Positions 15,629-24,545 of a stretch of DNA of 64,000 nucleotides are shown here, one piece after another (position 1 is the first letter of the stretch; each line of letters begins with the position of its first letter). This DNA comes from an uncultured Eubacteriales bacterium. Lineage in GTDB: Bacteria > Bacillota > Clostridia > Oscillospirales > Acutalibacteraceae. Where the stretch lies: the NCBI GenBank assembly GCA_934643185.1, contig CAKUBN010000006.1, positions 1-64,000 of the forward strand, given 5' to 3'. A program made the translations under genes and the position numbers. The notes beneath the pieces are model-generated. The model was not told the DNA's origin. It saw nothing but the letters and a program-made list of their open reading frames with translations, and did no database searches.

Positions 15629-16993
15629 ATGAAAACCATTGCAGCGATCTCTACGGCGGCGGCGCCGGGCGGCATCGGGGTCATCCGCATTTCGGGCGAT
15701 GAGGCCCGCGCGGTCGGCGACCATGTTTTTAAATCGGTTTCCGGCGTAAGGCTCTGCGATATGGCGGGCTACACGTGCCGCTTTGGGCATGTGTACGCGC
15801 CGGACGGTGAGCGCCTCGATGAGTGCGTTGCGACTGTTTTTGCCGCGCCGCACAGCTTTACGGGCGAAGACGTGATAGAGCTTTCCTGCCACGGCGGTCT
15901 GTTCGTTTTGAAAGCGGTTTTGCAGGCGGTTTTTGCCGCCGGTGCGGTCTCTGCGGCGCCGGGCGAATTCACGCGCCGCGCGTTTTTGAACGGCAAAATG
16001 GACCTTGCGCAGGCGGAAGCTGTGATGCAGATCATCTCCGCGCAGGGACGCGAGGCGATGAAAGCGGCGCAGGCGGGACACGACGGTGCGCTTTCCCGCC
16101 GTATTGAAAAGCTGCGTGCGGATTTAACAGACATCGGCGCGCACCTCGCCGCGTGGGCAGATTACCCGGACGACGACATTCCGCAGGTGGACGAAACCAT
16201 GCTGAAAACGCGCCTTGCCGCTGGGAAAGCGGCGCTGAAGGAGTTGCTCGCCGGCTTTGACGGCGGGCGCATTCTGCGCGAGGGCGTGGTGACGGTCATT
16301 GCGGGCCGCCCGAACGCCGGTAAATCCACGCTGATGAACCTGCTTGCGGGCTGTGAGCGTTCTATTGTGACGGACCTTGCGGGCACAACGCGCGACGTGG
16401 TGGAGGAGACGGTGCTGCTCGGCGAGATCCCGCTGCGCCTTGCGGACACGGCCGGCATCCGCGATACGGAAGACCGCGTAGAGCAGATTGGCGTGCGCAT
16501 GGCGTTAGATCGCGTCAAAACGGCGCAGTTCGTGCTGGCGGTGTTTGATGCGAGCGAAGAGCTAAACGACGACGACCGCGCGCTGATGGACGCGATTGGC
16601 GACACGCCGGCGGTGGCGGTCATCAATAAATCCGACCTTGCGCCGAAGATCGACCGCGCGGAGATCGACAAGCATTTTCAGGAGGTCGTGACGGTCTCGG
16701 CGCTTTCCGGCGAGGGACTGCCTGCGCTGCAAAACGCGGCGGCACGCGCACTGAAAACCGCCGAGCTGAACCCGAACGACGGCATTCTCTACACAGAGCG
16801 CCAGCGCGCGGACGTGCAGAAGGCACTCACGGCATTGGAGGAAGCGGAAAACGCTTTGCTCATGGGCATGACGTGGGACGCCGTGACGGTCTCGTTAGAG
16901 GGCGCAATCGCGGCTTTAAACGAGCTGACCGGCGAGCGCGTCTCGGATGCGGTGGTTGACCAAGTGTTTGAAAAGTTCTGCGTGGGCAAATAA
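15629..16993 (+). CDS. mnmE: tRNA U34 modification GTPase MnmE
   Basis: 454 aa. The N-terminal tetrahydrofolate-binding domain starts TIAAISTAAAPGGIGVIRISG. The inserted G domain has GRPNAGKST (226-234), GTTRD (switch), DTAGIRDT and NKSD. The C-terminal helical domain ends in FCVGK, a variant of the usual FCIGK whose Cys is conserved. With MnmG it makes the cmnm5 or nm5 group on wobble uridine of several tRNAs. It is 73 bp from mnmG, in the standard mnmE-mnmG-rsmG-noc order. Confidence 0.97.
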   Translation: MKTIAAISTAAAPGGIGVIRISGDEARAVGDHVFKSVSGVRLCDMAGYTCRFGHVYAPDGERLDECVATVFAAPHSFTGEDVIELSCHGGLFVLKAVLQAVFAAGAVSAAPGEFTRRAFLNGKMDLAQAEAVMQIISAQGREAMKAAQAGHDGALSRRIEKLRADLTDIGAHLAAWADYPDDDIPQVDETMLKTRLAAGKAALKELLAGFDGGRILREGVVTVIAGRPNAGKSTLMNLLAGCERSIVTDLAGTTRDVVEETVLLGEIPLRLADTAGIRDTEDRVEQIGVRMALDRVKTAQFVLAVFDASEELNDDDRALMDAIGDTPAVAVINKSDLAPKIDRAEIDKHFQEVVTVSALSGEGLPALQNAAARALKTAELNPNDGILYTERQRADVQKALTALEEAENALLMGMTWDAVTVSLEGAIAALNELTGERVSDAVVDQVFEKFCVGK

Positions 16994-17066
16994 AAACGTC
17001 AAAATTGTTATATTTTAAATTTAAAATAAGCTGTATTTCAGAATAAATTGGAAAAGAAGTTAAATT

Positions 17067-18944
17067 ATGAGCTATGATGCAGGAAAATACGATGTTGCCG
17101 TGATCGGCGCAGGACACGCGGGCATTGAGGCGGCTTTGGCCTCGGCGCGTCTCGGCTGCCGCACGGTGATTTTCACGATAAACATGGACGCTGTGGGCAA
17201 CTGCCCGTGCAACCCGAGCATTGGCGGCACGGCAAAAGGCCACCTTGTGCGCGAAGTGGACGCGCTCGGCGGCGAAATGGGCAAGACGGCGGACGAATGC
17301 ACGCTGCAAAGCCGCATGCTGAACCTTGGCAAAGGCCCGGCGGTGCACTCGCTGCGCGCGCAGATCGACCGCAACAAATATGCGCGCGTGATGAAGCATA
17401 AGCTTGAGCAGTGCGAAAACCTCGTGATGCGCCAGGCGGAGGTCATCGACATCAAAAGAGACGGCGAAAACTGGCTGCTGACGACGCGCCTTGGCGCGGT
17501 GTACACGTGCCGCGCGGTCGTGCTGGCGACCGGCACGTTCCTTGGCGGGCGCATTTTTGTGGGCGAAGTCTCGTATGCGGGCGGCCCGGACGGCATGTTC
17601 CCGGCGACGGACCTTGCGGACTCCTTAAAAGAGCTCGGCATTTCGCTGCGCCGCTTTAAGACTGGCACCCCGGCGCGCGTGCTGCGCTCGTCCATCGATT
17701 TTACCGACCTTGAGGTGCAAAAGGGCGATGAGCCCGTCACGCCGTTCTCGTTCGATACGGAAGTGCCGCCGAAAAATACGGCGGTGTGCCATGTGAGCTG
17801 GACGAACGACCGCACAAAGCAGGTCATTCTCGATAACATTCGCCGTTCGCCGCTGTATGCAGGCATGATCGAGGGTGTTGGCCCGCGCTACTGCCCGAGT
17901 ATTGAGGATAAGATCATGCGCTTCTCCGAAAAGCCGCGGCATCAACTTTTCATTGAGCCGTGCGGCGCGGAAACCGAGGAAATGTACCTGCAGGGCATGA
18001 GCTCGTCGCTACCCGAGGAGGTGCAGATCGCGTTTTACCGCACGATCAAGGGTCTTGAACACGTGGAGATCATGCGCAATGCGTATGCGATCGAATACGA
18101 CTGCTGCGACCCGCTGCAGCTAAACGCCACACTGGAATTCCGCGATTACCCGGGCCTTTACGGCGCGGGGCAGTTCAACGGCAGCTCCGGCTATGAAGAG
18201 GCCGCCGCGCAGGGCTTTGTGGCGGGCGCAAACGCCGCGCTGAAAGTCTTGAATCGTGACCCGCTTATTTTGGACCGCGCGGGCTCGTACATCGGAACGC
18301 TCATCGACGACCTCATCACGAAGGGCGTTACCGATCCGTATCGCATGATGACCTCACGCTCCGAATATCGCCTTGTGCTGCGGCAGGATAACGCCGACGA
18401 GCGTTTGACGCCGATCGGCCGCGAACTGGGGCTCATCGATGACCGCCGTTGGGCGAAGTTTGAGAAGAAGCAGGCACAGAAAGAAGCAGAGATGAAGCGC
18501 GCAGAAAAGACGGTATTTTCGCCGACGGATGCGCTGAACGCGGTGCTGGTTTCATGTGAAACCACGCCGGTCACTACAGGTGTGCGCCTTTCCGAGTTGC
18601 TGCGCCGCCCGCAGGTGACGTATGCGGATTTAACACCCATCGATACGGAGCGGCCGGACTATCCGCGTGAGATTTTTGAAAGCGTGGAGACGGCGCTCAA
18701 ATATGAGGGCTACATCAAGCGCCAGCTGCAGGACATTGCCGAAATGCGGCGCTTAGAAAAGAAGCTGCTGCCGAAGGAGATCGACTATTCCGAAATCTCC
18801 GGTTTGCGGCTGGAAGCACAGGAAAAGCTCAACCGTGTGCGCCCAGAAAACGTGGGGCAGGCGGGGCGCATCTCCGGTGTTTCCCCGGCAGATATTTCCG
18901 TGCTGCTCATTTGGCTTTCTGCGCACAACGAAAAAACAAATTAA
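17067..18944 (+). CDS. mnmG: tRNA U34 carboxymethylaminomethyl synthesis enzyme MnmG (GidA)
   Basis: 625-aa FAD-dependent partner of MnmE. The dinucleotide-binding motif is VIGAGHAGIEAALASARLG near the start. The family blocks NPSIGGTAKGHLVREVDALGG, GTFLGGRIFVGE and QFNGSSGYEEAAAQG are present, and the C-terminal helical domain that binds MnmE and tRNA is complete. Its sequence contains a parS-like site at 18548-18563. Confidence 0.97.
   Translation: MSYDAGKYDVAVIGAGHAGIEAALASARLGCRTVIFTINMDAVGNCPCNPSIGGTAKGHLVREVDALGGEMGKTADECTLQSRMLNLGKGPAVHSLRAQIDRNKYARVMKHKLEQCENLVMRQAEVIDIKRDGENWLLTTRLGAVYTCRAVVLATGTFLGGRIFVGEVSYAGGPDGMFPATDLADSLKELGISLRRFKTGTPARVLRSSIDFTDLEVQKGDEPVTPFSFDTEVPPKNTAVCHVSWTNDRTKQVILDNIRRSPLYAGMIEGVGPRYCPSIEDKIMRFSEKPRHQLFIEPCGAETEEMYLQGMSSSLPEEVQIAFYRTIKGLEHVEIMRNAYAIEYDCCDPLQLNATLEFRDYPGLYGAGQFNGSSGYEEAAAQGFVAGANAALKVLNRDPLILDRAGSYIGTLIDDLITKGVTDPYRMMTSRSEYRLVLRQDNADERLTPIGRELGLIDDRRWAKFEKKQAQKEAEMKRAEKTVFSPTDALNAVLVSCETTPVTTGVRLSELLRRPQVTYADLTPIDTERPDYPREIFESVETALKYEGYIKRQLQDIAEMRRLEKKLLPKEIDYSEISGLRLEAQEKLNRVRPENVGQAGRISGVSPADISVLLIWLSAHNEKTN
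18548..18563 (-). promoter_or_regulatory. parS-like site inside mnmG
   Basis: On the minus strand the 14-base core is GTTTCACATGAAAC, identical to the core of the sites at 22652 and 22699. parS sites inside coding sequence are known, for example within spo0J of B. subtilis. Confidence 0.65.
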
Positions 18945-18987
18945 AGTAAAATTTATATTGCCGTTTACAGATAAAGGGACAATTTTT

Positions 18988-19038
18988 ATGTACCAATTTA
19001 GAAAGGACAGCTTTGCATTAGGCAGGCTGAAATTTTAA
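18988..19038 (+). CDS. Possible 16-codon upstream ORF before rsmG
   Basis: ATG 18988 with AAGGGA 8 nt upstream encodes MYQFRKDSFALGRLKF and stops 2 nt before the rsmG ATG. rsmG itself lacks a well-spaced ribosome binding site, so translational coupling through this short ORF is plausible. No family is known, and it may be chance. Confidence 0.4.
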   Translation: MYQFRKDSFALGRLKF

Positions 19039-19040
19039 CT

Positions 19041-19784
19041 ATGAATATTAAAAATCTGCTGATTTCGAAAGCAAAAGAGATCGGCGTAAAGGTTTCGCCT
19101 GCACAGGCGGAGCAGTTCCAGACGTACCTGGATCTCCTTTTGGAGCGTAACACCGTGATGAATCTCACGGCCATCACCGACCCGGAAGAAGCGGTCGTGA
19201 AGCATTTTGTGGATAGCCTGACGCTTTTAAAAGCGCTTGAGATCAAGAAGAATGCGAAAGTCATCGATGTGGGCACCGGCGCGGGCTTCCCGGGCATTCC
19301 GCTCAAGATCATGCGCCCAGACATTGAGCTGACTTTGCTCGATTCCCTGAATAAACGTCTCGTTTTCCTGCGTGAGGTGTGCGATGCCATCGGTATTGAG
19401 GCGGAGACCATCCACAAGCGCGCGGAGGAGGCTGGAAAAGACGTAAAACTGCGCGAAAGCTTCGATGTTGCAACGGCCCGCGCGGTCGCGAACATGAACA
19501 TTTTGGCGGAATATTGCATTCCGCTTATCAAAATGAAGGGCTATTTTGCCGCGATGAAAGGCCCGAGCCTGCCGGATGAGCTGGAATATGCCCGAAAAGC
19601 AATATCTTCGCTCGGCTGCGACGTGGTCAAAACGGTTCCGTTCATTCTGCCGGACGAGGAGCAGAGCGAACGCTTTGTCGCCGTGATGCGCAAGCTGCGC
19701 TTTACGCCGAAAATGTACCCGCGCCACGGCGGCACCATCACGAAAAAGCCGCTCTTTTTAGTACAGAAAGGGGAAGCCGAATGA
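19041..19784 (+). CDS. rsmG: 16S rRNA m7G527 methyltransferase RsmG (GidB)
   Basis: 247-aa SAM-dependent methyltransferase acting on G527 of 16S rRNA; its loss gives low-level streptomycin resistance in other bacteria. The SAM-binding motif is VIDVGTGAGFPGIPLKI, with the conserved NLTAITDPEEAVVKHFVDSL near the N-terminus and ATARAVANMNILAEYCIPL later. Its stop overlaps the start of the next GNAT gene by 4 nt (ATGA). Confidence 0.96.
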   Translation: MNIKNLLISKAKEIGVKVSPAQAEQFQTYLDLLLERNTVMNLTAITDPEEAVVKHFVDSLTLLKALEIKKNAKVIDVGTGAGFPGIPLKIMRPDIELTLLDSLNKRLVFLREVCDAIGIEAETIHKRAEEAGKDVKLRESFDVATARAVANMNILAEYCIPLIKMKGYFAAMKGPSLPDELEYARKAISSLGCDVVKTVPFILPDEEQSERFVAVMRKLRFTPKMYPRHGGTITKKPLFLVQKGEAE

Positions 19785-20218
19785 ATATTATCTACCGCAA
19801 AGCCGAATTGAGCGATATTCCGAAGTTAAACCCGCTTTTGGCACAGCTTTCGGATGCCATGGCAGACCCGCAGAAAATGGCGGAGAAAATGGAGAAAATC
19901 GCAAAGAACGAGGATAATTATCTGCTGGTTGCAGAAAACACGGAAAACGGCGACCTTTGCGGTTCTTTGATTGGCGTTGCTTTTGAGGATATCTGCGATA
20001 CCTGCAAACCGATTTTGCTCGTCGAAAATGTCGTCACGGACGAAAAGTACCGCGGAAAGGGCATTGGCCGCGGCATGTTTGAAGCCATTGAAGCGTGGGG
20101 CAGGGAGAAAAAATGCCACTATTGCATTTTAGTTTCCGGCCTGCAGCGCACCGGCGCGCATAAGTTCTATGACGCCATCGGGTACAGCGAAGTGAAGGGC
20201 TTTAAAAAATATTTATAA
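19781..20218 (+). CDS. GNAT-family acetyltransferase
   Basis: 145 aa, one GNAT domain. The acetyl-CoA pyrophosphate loop is RGKGIGRGMFEAI, preceded by the beta strand LVENVVTDEKY and followed by HKFYDAIGY. It is translationally coupled to rsmG through an ATGA overlap. The substrate is unknown; small-molecule N-acetylation is the family norm. Confidence 0.85.
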   Translation: MNIIYRKAELSDIPKLNPLLAQLSDAMADPQKMAEKMEKIAKNEDNYLLVAENTENGDLCGSLIGVAFEDICDTCKPILLVENVVTDEKYRGKGIGRGMFEAIEAWGREKKCHYCILVSGLQRTGAHKFYDAIGYSEVKGFKKYL

Positions 20219-20230
20219 AAAAGACGATGT

Positions 20231-20273
20231 AAAAACGTCTATGCAAGAGTTTTTCCTTGCATAGACGTTTTTT
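20231..20273. terminator. Bidirectional terminator between convergent GNAT and NUDIX genes
   Basis: A 17-bp stem (20231-20247 with 20256-20272) has A-rich and T-rich flanks on both strands. It ends the rsmG unit on plus and the NUDIX unit on minus. Confidence 0.85.
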
Positions 20274-20892
20274 AATCAAAAAGAACGTGCCAGTTTGGAT
20301 CGCGGGAAGCTGCAAAGCACATTCGAATTTGCTCTGCATTGTTCTTTTCCTCCGCAAGCTGCGGCAATTTATCTTCCGCATACCATCGGCTTTCAATCGT
20401 TTCGACGTTGGATTGAAATTCACCGCCTGTACGCGTACATAGAAAGAAAATTTTGCAGATATTGTAGGCGTAGCGCGGCAAATTGTGCTGGTTTCGGTCC
20501 TGCACAGCGATGATACGGTCTGCTGTGACGCGCAATCCGGCTTCTTCCAAAACCTCTTTAACAGCGTTTTCTCCAACGGATTTATCCACATCGACCCAGC
20601 CGCCGGGCAAAGACCACTTGCCATTTTGCTCGCGCACCAGTAAAATTCGGCCGTTTTCAATAATCGCCGCGCGGGTATCTAGCTTCGGTGTTTGATACCC
20701 GGTTTCATTACAGAATAGAGTTTTAACGGTTTCTACCGGAATCTCGCTTTTCATAGACAAGATTTCAGCGGCAATTTCACGAATACGCGTGTAACGCTCT
20801 AGGTCAAAAACATCTTTGCCGTAGGTTAAACCTGCCTGCGCTAAGCTTTGCAGTTCGATGGCCCAGTTGAGCCATTGGTCTTTGTTTTCCAT
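20272..20892 (-). CDS. NUDIX hydrolase with N-terminal Nudix_hydro_N domain
   Basis: 206 aa from ATG 20892, which has AGGAG 6 nt upstream. The N-terminal ~60 residues (WLNWAIELQSLAQAGLTYGKD..RYTRIREIAAEI) match the domain found before NUDIX domains that cleave X-linked nucleoside diphosphates. The NUDIX box is GGWVDVDKSVGENAVKEVLEEAG. It has Asp where the consensus GX5E has Glu, and VKEVLEEAG in place of REUXEEXG, so metal ligands are mostly present. The substrate is not predictable. It is probably co-transcribed with the GNAT gene upstream on the minus strand. Confidence 0.87.
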   Translation of the reverse strand: MENKDQWLNWAIELQSLAQAGLTYGKDVFDLERYTRIREIAAEILSMKSEIPVETVKTLFCNETGYQTPKLDTRAAIIENGRILLVREQNGKWSLPGGWVDVDKSVGENAVKEVLEEAGLRVTADRIIAVQDRNQHNLPRYAYNICKIFFLCTRTGGEFQSNVETIESRWYAEDKLPQLAEEKNNAEQIRMCFAASRDPNWHVLFD

Positions 20893-20908
20893 TTTATTCT
20901 CCTGCCGT

Positions 20909-20924
20909 AGTTTCACGTGGAACT
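20909..20924. promoter_or_regulatory. parS-like site between the NUDIX and GNAT genes
   Basis: The core GTTTCACGTGGAAC differs from the classical parS core GTTTCACGTGAAAC at one position. It overlaps the stop codon of the minus-strand GNAT gene and lies 1.7 kb from the intergenic parS pair. Confidence 0.55.
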
Positions 20925-21472
20925 TACAACTCTTTTACCATGTAGTATTCGCCGCGCGTGGTGCCGTCTTTGTAGCGCATAGCATTTGGTAAAAAGCCAT
21001 ATTCTTTAAAACCGAGACTTTCATAAACGTGTTTTGCGCGTTCGTTGCCTTCGATCACGCCGAGTTCTGCCTGCGTGTAACCACACTGCACAGCAAGTTC
21101 AATTAGCGTGTTTAATAATATACGCCCAAGTCCTAAATTGCAATACTTTTCATACAGTGCGATAGCGACGGAACAGCGGTGCTTTACGCGGCGTTTGTCG
21201 CCGTGTGACGCCAACGCACAGTTGCCCGCAAGCTCACCGTTTACATAAGCGACGAGCATGATCTCGTTCGGGCTGTCTATTTTGCTTTGCAAAATCGTGC
21301 GTTCCTGCTCTACGGTGAAATTCACCTCGTCCGGTTCGCGCAGCAAGAAGGGGGATTCGCCTGAAACTGTGCGCAGGTATTCGATCAGCTGCTCGGCGTC
21401 TTCTGGGCGCGCATTGCGTACGACGGCGGTGCACCCGTTTTTCAGTTTCACTTCGGTTTCTGCATAGATCAT
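20924..21472 (-). CDS. GNAT-family acetyltransferase
   Basis: 182 aa. The N-terminus ends a short beta strand before IRNARPEDAEQLIEYLRT-like sequence. The acetyl-CoA loop is in YCNLGLGRILLNTLIELA, where the usual R/QxxGxG/A reads NLGLG, and the C-terminal part has ERAKHVYESLGFKEYGF. Divergent from noc, with its own promoter. The target is unknown. Confidence 0.83.
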   Translation of the reverse strand: MIYAETEVKLKNGCTAVVRNARPEDAEQLIEYLRTVSGESPFLLREPDEVNFTVEQERTILQSKIDSPNEIMLVAYVNGELAGNCALASHGDKRRVKHRCSVAIALYEKYCNLGLGRILLNTLIELAVQCGYTQAELGVIEGNERAKHVYESLGFKEYGFLPNAMRYKDGTTRGEYYMVKEL

Positions 21473-21549
21473 GTTCTTTCGCTCCTTTTCTTTAAAAATA
21501 GTGGAAATGCGCGCTTTTTCGGCACATTTCCCTTTTATATATTTTCATT

Positions 21550-21577
21550 ATTATAGCACTGCGTTTGAAAAAAGCAA
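21550..21577 (-). promoter_or_regulatory. Promoter for the GNAT-NUDIX pair
   Basis: Minus strand TTGCTT (21572-21577), 16-nt spacer and TATAAT (21550-21555), 78 bases before the GNAT start. Confidence 0.6.
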
Positions 21578-21711
21578 GAAAAACTTTTTGCACGCTGACA
21601 CATTGCGGCAAAATCTGCCTTTGCGTTGTGATAAGCTATGTCCTGTAAAGAGGACAAACCTTCAAACAGAACAACTTCTTTATAATGAATTTTGAGCAGG
21701 AGGTGCGGCGT

Positions 21712-22515
21712 ATGGCATTTACAGAAAAGAAAAAGCTTTTGGAACTTTCCCCGGATAGAATCGTGCCAAACCCCGCACAGCCAAGGCTTGATTTTCCACA
21801 GGACGAGCTTTTGCAGCTTGCAGAAAGCATCCGCCAAAACGGCGTTTTGCAGCCGATCCTTGTGCGCAGAGACCGCGACCGCTATATTTTGGTAGCGGGG
21901 GAGCGCCGTTGGCGCGCTGCACGCATGGCGGGGCTCAAAACCATTCCGGCCATTGTGCAGGAGCTTTCTCCGCAGGACGGCGCGGTGCTGGCACTTATTG
22001 AAAACATGCAGCGCAGTGACCTGAACTTTTTTGAGGAGGCCGCGGCGATTTACGCCTTGATGCAGGAGCGTTCCATGACGCAGGAAGAGGCCGCGCGCAG
22101 GCTTGGCATGAGCCAGCCGTCGCTCGCAAATAAAATCCGCTTGCTGCGTCTTTCCGGCGAAGAACAGCGCATAGTGCTGGAAAATCACCTGACAGAACGC
22201 CATGCACGCGCCTTGCTTAGAGTGGAAGACCCGGAGAAACGCATGGCGGCGTTGAAAGTCGTTGTAGAGCGCAAGATGAACGTGGCGCAGACAGATGCGT
22301 ATATCAAATCACTTTTGGAGCAGGAGGGACAGGCGAAGAAGTCGAAAAGAACGTTCATCGCAAAGGACGTTCGCCTGTTCCTCAATACGATCGACCATGC
22401 TGTGCGCACCATGAAAGAGGCTGGCATCGGCGCGGCTTTTCAGCGCAAGGAGACGGACGAGTATTACGAATGCGTCGTCCGCATCCCGAAATCGTCTGCA
22501 CACAAGGCAAGCTAA
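21712..22515 (+). CDS. noc: Nucleoid occlusion protein Noc (ParB paralogue)
   Basis: 267 aa from ATG 21712, preceded by CAGGAGGTG with good spacing. It has the ParB/Noc CTP-binding motif GERRWR (63-68), ENMQRSDL, and a helix-turn-helix around MTQEEAARRLGMSQPSLANKIRLLRL. Position right after rsmG and before parA, and the C-terminal FIAKDVRLFLNTIDHAV, fit Noc rather than Spo0J. Noc binds specific sites, spreads on DNA with CTP and attaches to the membrane to block division over the nucleoid. The usual N-terminal amphipathic membrane helix is not obvious, because the protein begins MAFTEKKKLLEL. Confidence 0.88.
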   Translation: MAFTEKKKLLELSPDRIVPNPAQPRLDFPQDELLQLAESIRQNGVLQPILVRRDRDRYILVAGERRWRAARMAGLKTIPAIVQELSPQDGAVLALIENMQRSDLNFFEEAAAIYALMQERSMTQEEAARRLGMSQPSLANKIRLLRLSGEEQRIVLENHLTERHARALLRVEDPEKRMAALKVVVERKMNVAQTDAYIKSLLEQEGQAKKSKRTFIAKDVRLFLNTIDHAVRTMKEAGIGAAFQRKETDEYYECVVRIPKSSAHKAS

Positions 22516-22651
22516 AAAGCACGCAAACTTAAATTTGAGTACGAGGTAAACCCATTCCCTTATTCATTTCCCACAACACAGAAGGATTGTCGGCAAACGC
22601 CGGCAGTCCTTCTGTGCTTTTTGCGGCTGTTTTTTGCTGCAAATAGCCCCA

Positions 22652-22714
22652 CGTTTCACATGAAACATCAAATTTCGTCGACACACGGCAAAAAGTACGC
22701 TGTTTCACATGAAA
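22652..22714 (+). promoter_or_regulatory. parS: Pair of parS sites upstream of parA
   Basis: CGTTTCACATGAAACA (22652-22667) and TGTTTCACATGAAACA (22699-22714) lie 47 bp apart in the noc-parA gap. They differ from the consensus TGTTTCACGTGAAACA mainly by an A in the centre. They are the probable ParB loading sites of this origin. The rest of the gap holds no gene. Confidence 0.8.
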
Positions 22715-22808
22715 CATTGCAAAAAAATGAACTTTTCTCTTTATTCCGCGCCGGATATGTGCTACAATATCCTATATAATAGAAAGAAGAAGGAAAGGAG
22801 CGCGGTAC

Positions 22809-23573
22809 ATGAGCAAGGTAATTGCCGTGGCAAACCAAAAAGGCGGCGTGGGTAAGACCACCAGCGCGGTAAATATTGCCGCATGGCTCGGCGCAAAAGG
22901 GAAAAAGACGCTTTTGGTCGATATTGACCCGCAGGGCAACTCCACAAGCGGCGTGGGTTTTGACCGCCGAACGCTGAAAACGACCTCGTATGACATTCTC
23001 ATCAACGGGGCAAAGGGCGAAGATGCCGTTCTCGAAACGAAATTTGAAAAGCTTTCTGTCATCCCGTCTAAGGCGGATCTGGCCGCGGCGGAGATCGAGC
23101 TTGCAGATTTAAACGGACGCGAATCCGTTTTAAAGAAGGCTTTGGCACCGCTGCGCACAGAATTTGACTATATCATCATCGATTGCCCGCCGTCGCTGGG
23201 GCTTATCACGACGAACGCGCTGAACGCTTCGGACTCCGTTTTGATCCCGGTGCAGTGCGAATATTACGCGCTGGAGGGCCTTTCACAGCTGATGAGCTCC
23301 GTACAGGCCGTAAAGCGCCGCTACAATGACCGCTTAGAGTTGGAAGGCGTGCTGCTGACGATGTACGACGGCAGACTGAACCTGACACAGCAGGTCGTGA
23401 CGGAGATCAAAAAGTATTTCCCGCGCAAGGTATTTGCAACGGTCATTCCGCGCACGGTGCGTCTTTCCGAGGCGCCAAGCTACGGGCAGCCGATTTTGTA
23501 CTACGATAAGTCCAATAAGGGATGCATCGCATACGGCGCGCTTGTGGATGAAATTTTGAAGAAAAACCGCTGA
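22809..23573 (+). CDS. parA: Chromosome partitioning ATPase ParA (Soj)
   Basis: 254 aa. Deviant Walker A NQKGGVGKTT (9-18) with both the signature K11 and K16, Walker A' DIDPQGNSTSGVG, and Walker B IIIDCPPSLGLIT. ParA/Soj binds DNA as an ATP dimer, moves origins with ParB, and in Bacillus also controls DnaA. AAAGGAG lies upstream of ATG 22809. Confidence 0.96.
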   Translation: MSKVIAVANQKGGVGKTTSAVNIAAWLGAKGKKTLLVDIDPQGNSTSGVGFDRRTLKTTSYDILINGAKGEDAVLETKFEKLSVIPSKADLAAAEIELADLNGRESVLKKALAPLRTEFDYIIIDCPPSLGLITTNALNASDSVLIPVQCEYYALEGLSQLMSSVQAVKRRYNDRLELEGVLLTMYDGRLNLTQQVVTEIKKYFPRKVFATVIPRTVRLSEAPSYGQPILYYDKSNKGCIAYGALVDEILKKNR

Positions 23574-23652
23574 TTTTGGCGGTGAAAACGGTATTACACG
23601 CAAAATCGTGTGGTATCGCATAAATGCGACAAGAAGGAGATGATCTTTCGCA

Positions 23653-24522
23653 ATGGCAAAAAAAGGCGGCCTCGGCAAGGGGCTGGACGCAATTTTCTAT
23701 GATAATGCGCGTGAGGACGACACCGGCGCGGTGGAGCTCAGCATAAACGATTTAGAGCCGAACCGCACGCAGCCGCGCCAAAGCTTTGACGACGGCGCGA
23801 TGACCGAGCTGGCAGATTCCATTGCGCAGCACGGCGTTTTGCAGCCGATTTTGGTGCGCCCGCTGCTTTCCGGCGGCTATCAGATCGTTGCAGGCGAGCG
23901 ACGTTGGCGTGCCTCCCGCATGGCGGGGCTGACGACGGTGCCGGCGGTTATCCGCGACCTTACGGACAGCGAAGTAATGCAGCTGGCGCTGATCGAAAAT
24001 CTGCAGCGCGAGGACCTGAAGCCGCTGGAAGAAGCAAACGGCTACAAAATGCTGATGGATAACTTCGATTTCACGCAGGAGGAGATCGCAAAAACGGTGG
24101 GGAAATCCCGCCCGGCGATCACGAATGCGCTGCGGCTTTTAAACTTGCCGGAGGACGTGCAGAATATGCTGGAGCGCGGCGAAATGACCGCGGGCCACGC
24201 CAGAACGCTGCTGAGCTTCAAGAATGAAGACCAGATGAAAACGGCGGCAAGACGCGTCACTATGGAGGGCATCTCTGTGCGCGAGCTGGAAAAAATGGCG
24301 AAGCGCGCAAACGAGGAGAAGCCCGAAAAAACCGATAAGCCCGCAAAGCGCCGCATCCGCTATTACGATGAGGCTGAATTGGCGCTTAGAGACGTTTTAA
24401 ACCGCGTGGTGCATATTTCTGGCACAAAGAAAAAAGCAGCGCTGACGATCGAGTTTTACGGCGAGGAAGACCTCAAGAACCTGCTGTATGAGTTGAAATT
24501 GACCGATAAAACGGGCGAATAA
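23653..24522 (+). CDS. parB: Chromosome partitioning protein ParB (Spo0J)
   Basis: 289 aa. The N-terminal MAKKGGLGKGLDAIF is the ParA-stimulating segment. The CTPase/ParB box has GERRWRASRM (81-90) and ENLQREDL, followed by the helix-turn-helix FTQEEIAKTVGKSRPAITNALRLLNLPE and a C-terminal dimerisation domain. It binds parS, clamps DNA with CTP and loads SMC. It is 79 bp downstream of parA and followed by repeat copy C. Confidence 0.96.
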   Translation: MAKKGGLGKGLDAIFYDNAREDDTGAVELSINDLEPNRTQPRQSFDDGAMTELADSIAQHGVLQPILVRPLLSGGYQIVAGERRWRASRMAGLTTVPAVIRDLTDSEVMQLALIENLQREDLKPLEEANGYKMLMDNFDFTQEEIAKTVGKSRPAITNALRLLNLPEDVQNMLERGEMTAGHARTLLSFKNEDQMKTAARRVTMEGISVRELEKMAKRANEEKPEKTDKPAKRRIRYYDEAELALRDVLNRVVHISGTKKKAALTIEFYGEEDLKNLLYELKLTDKTGE

Positions 24523-24545
24523 TCGCAGAGCCAAAGTAAACGGGG

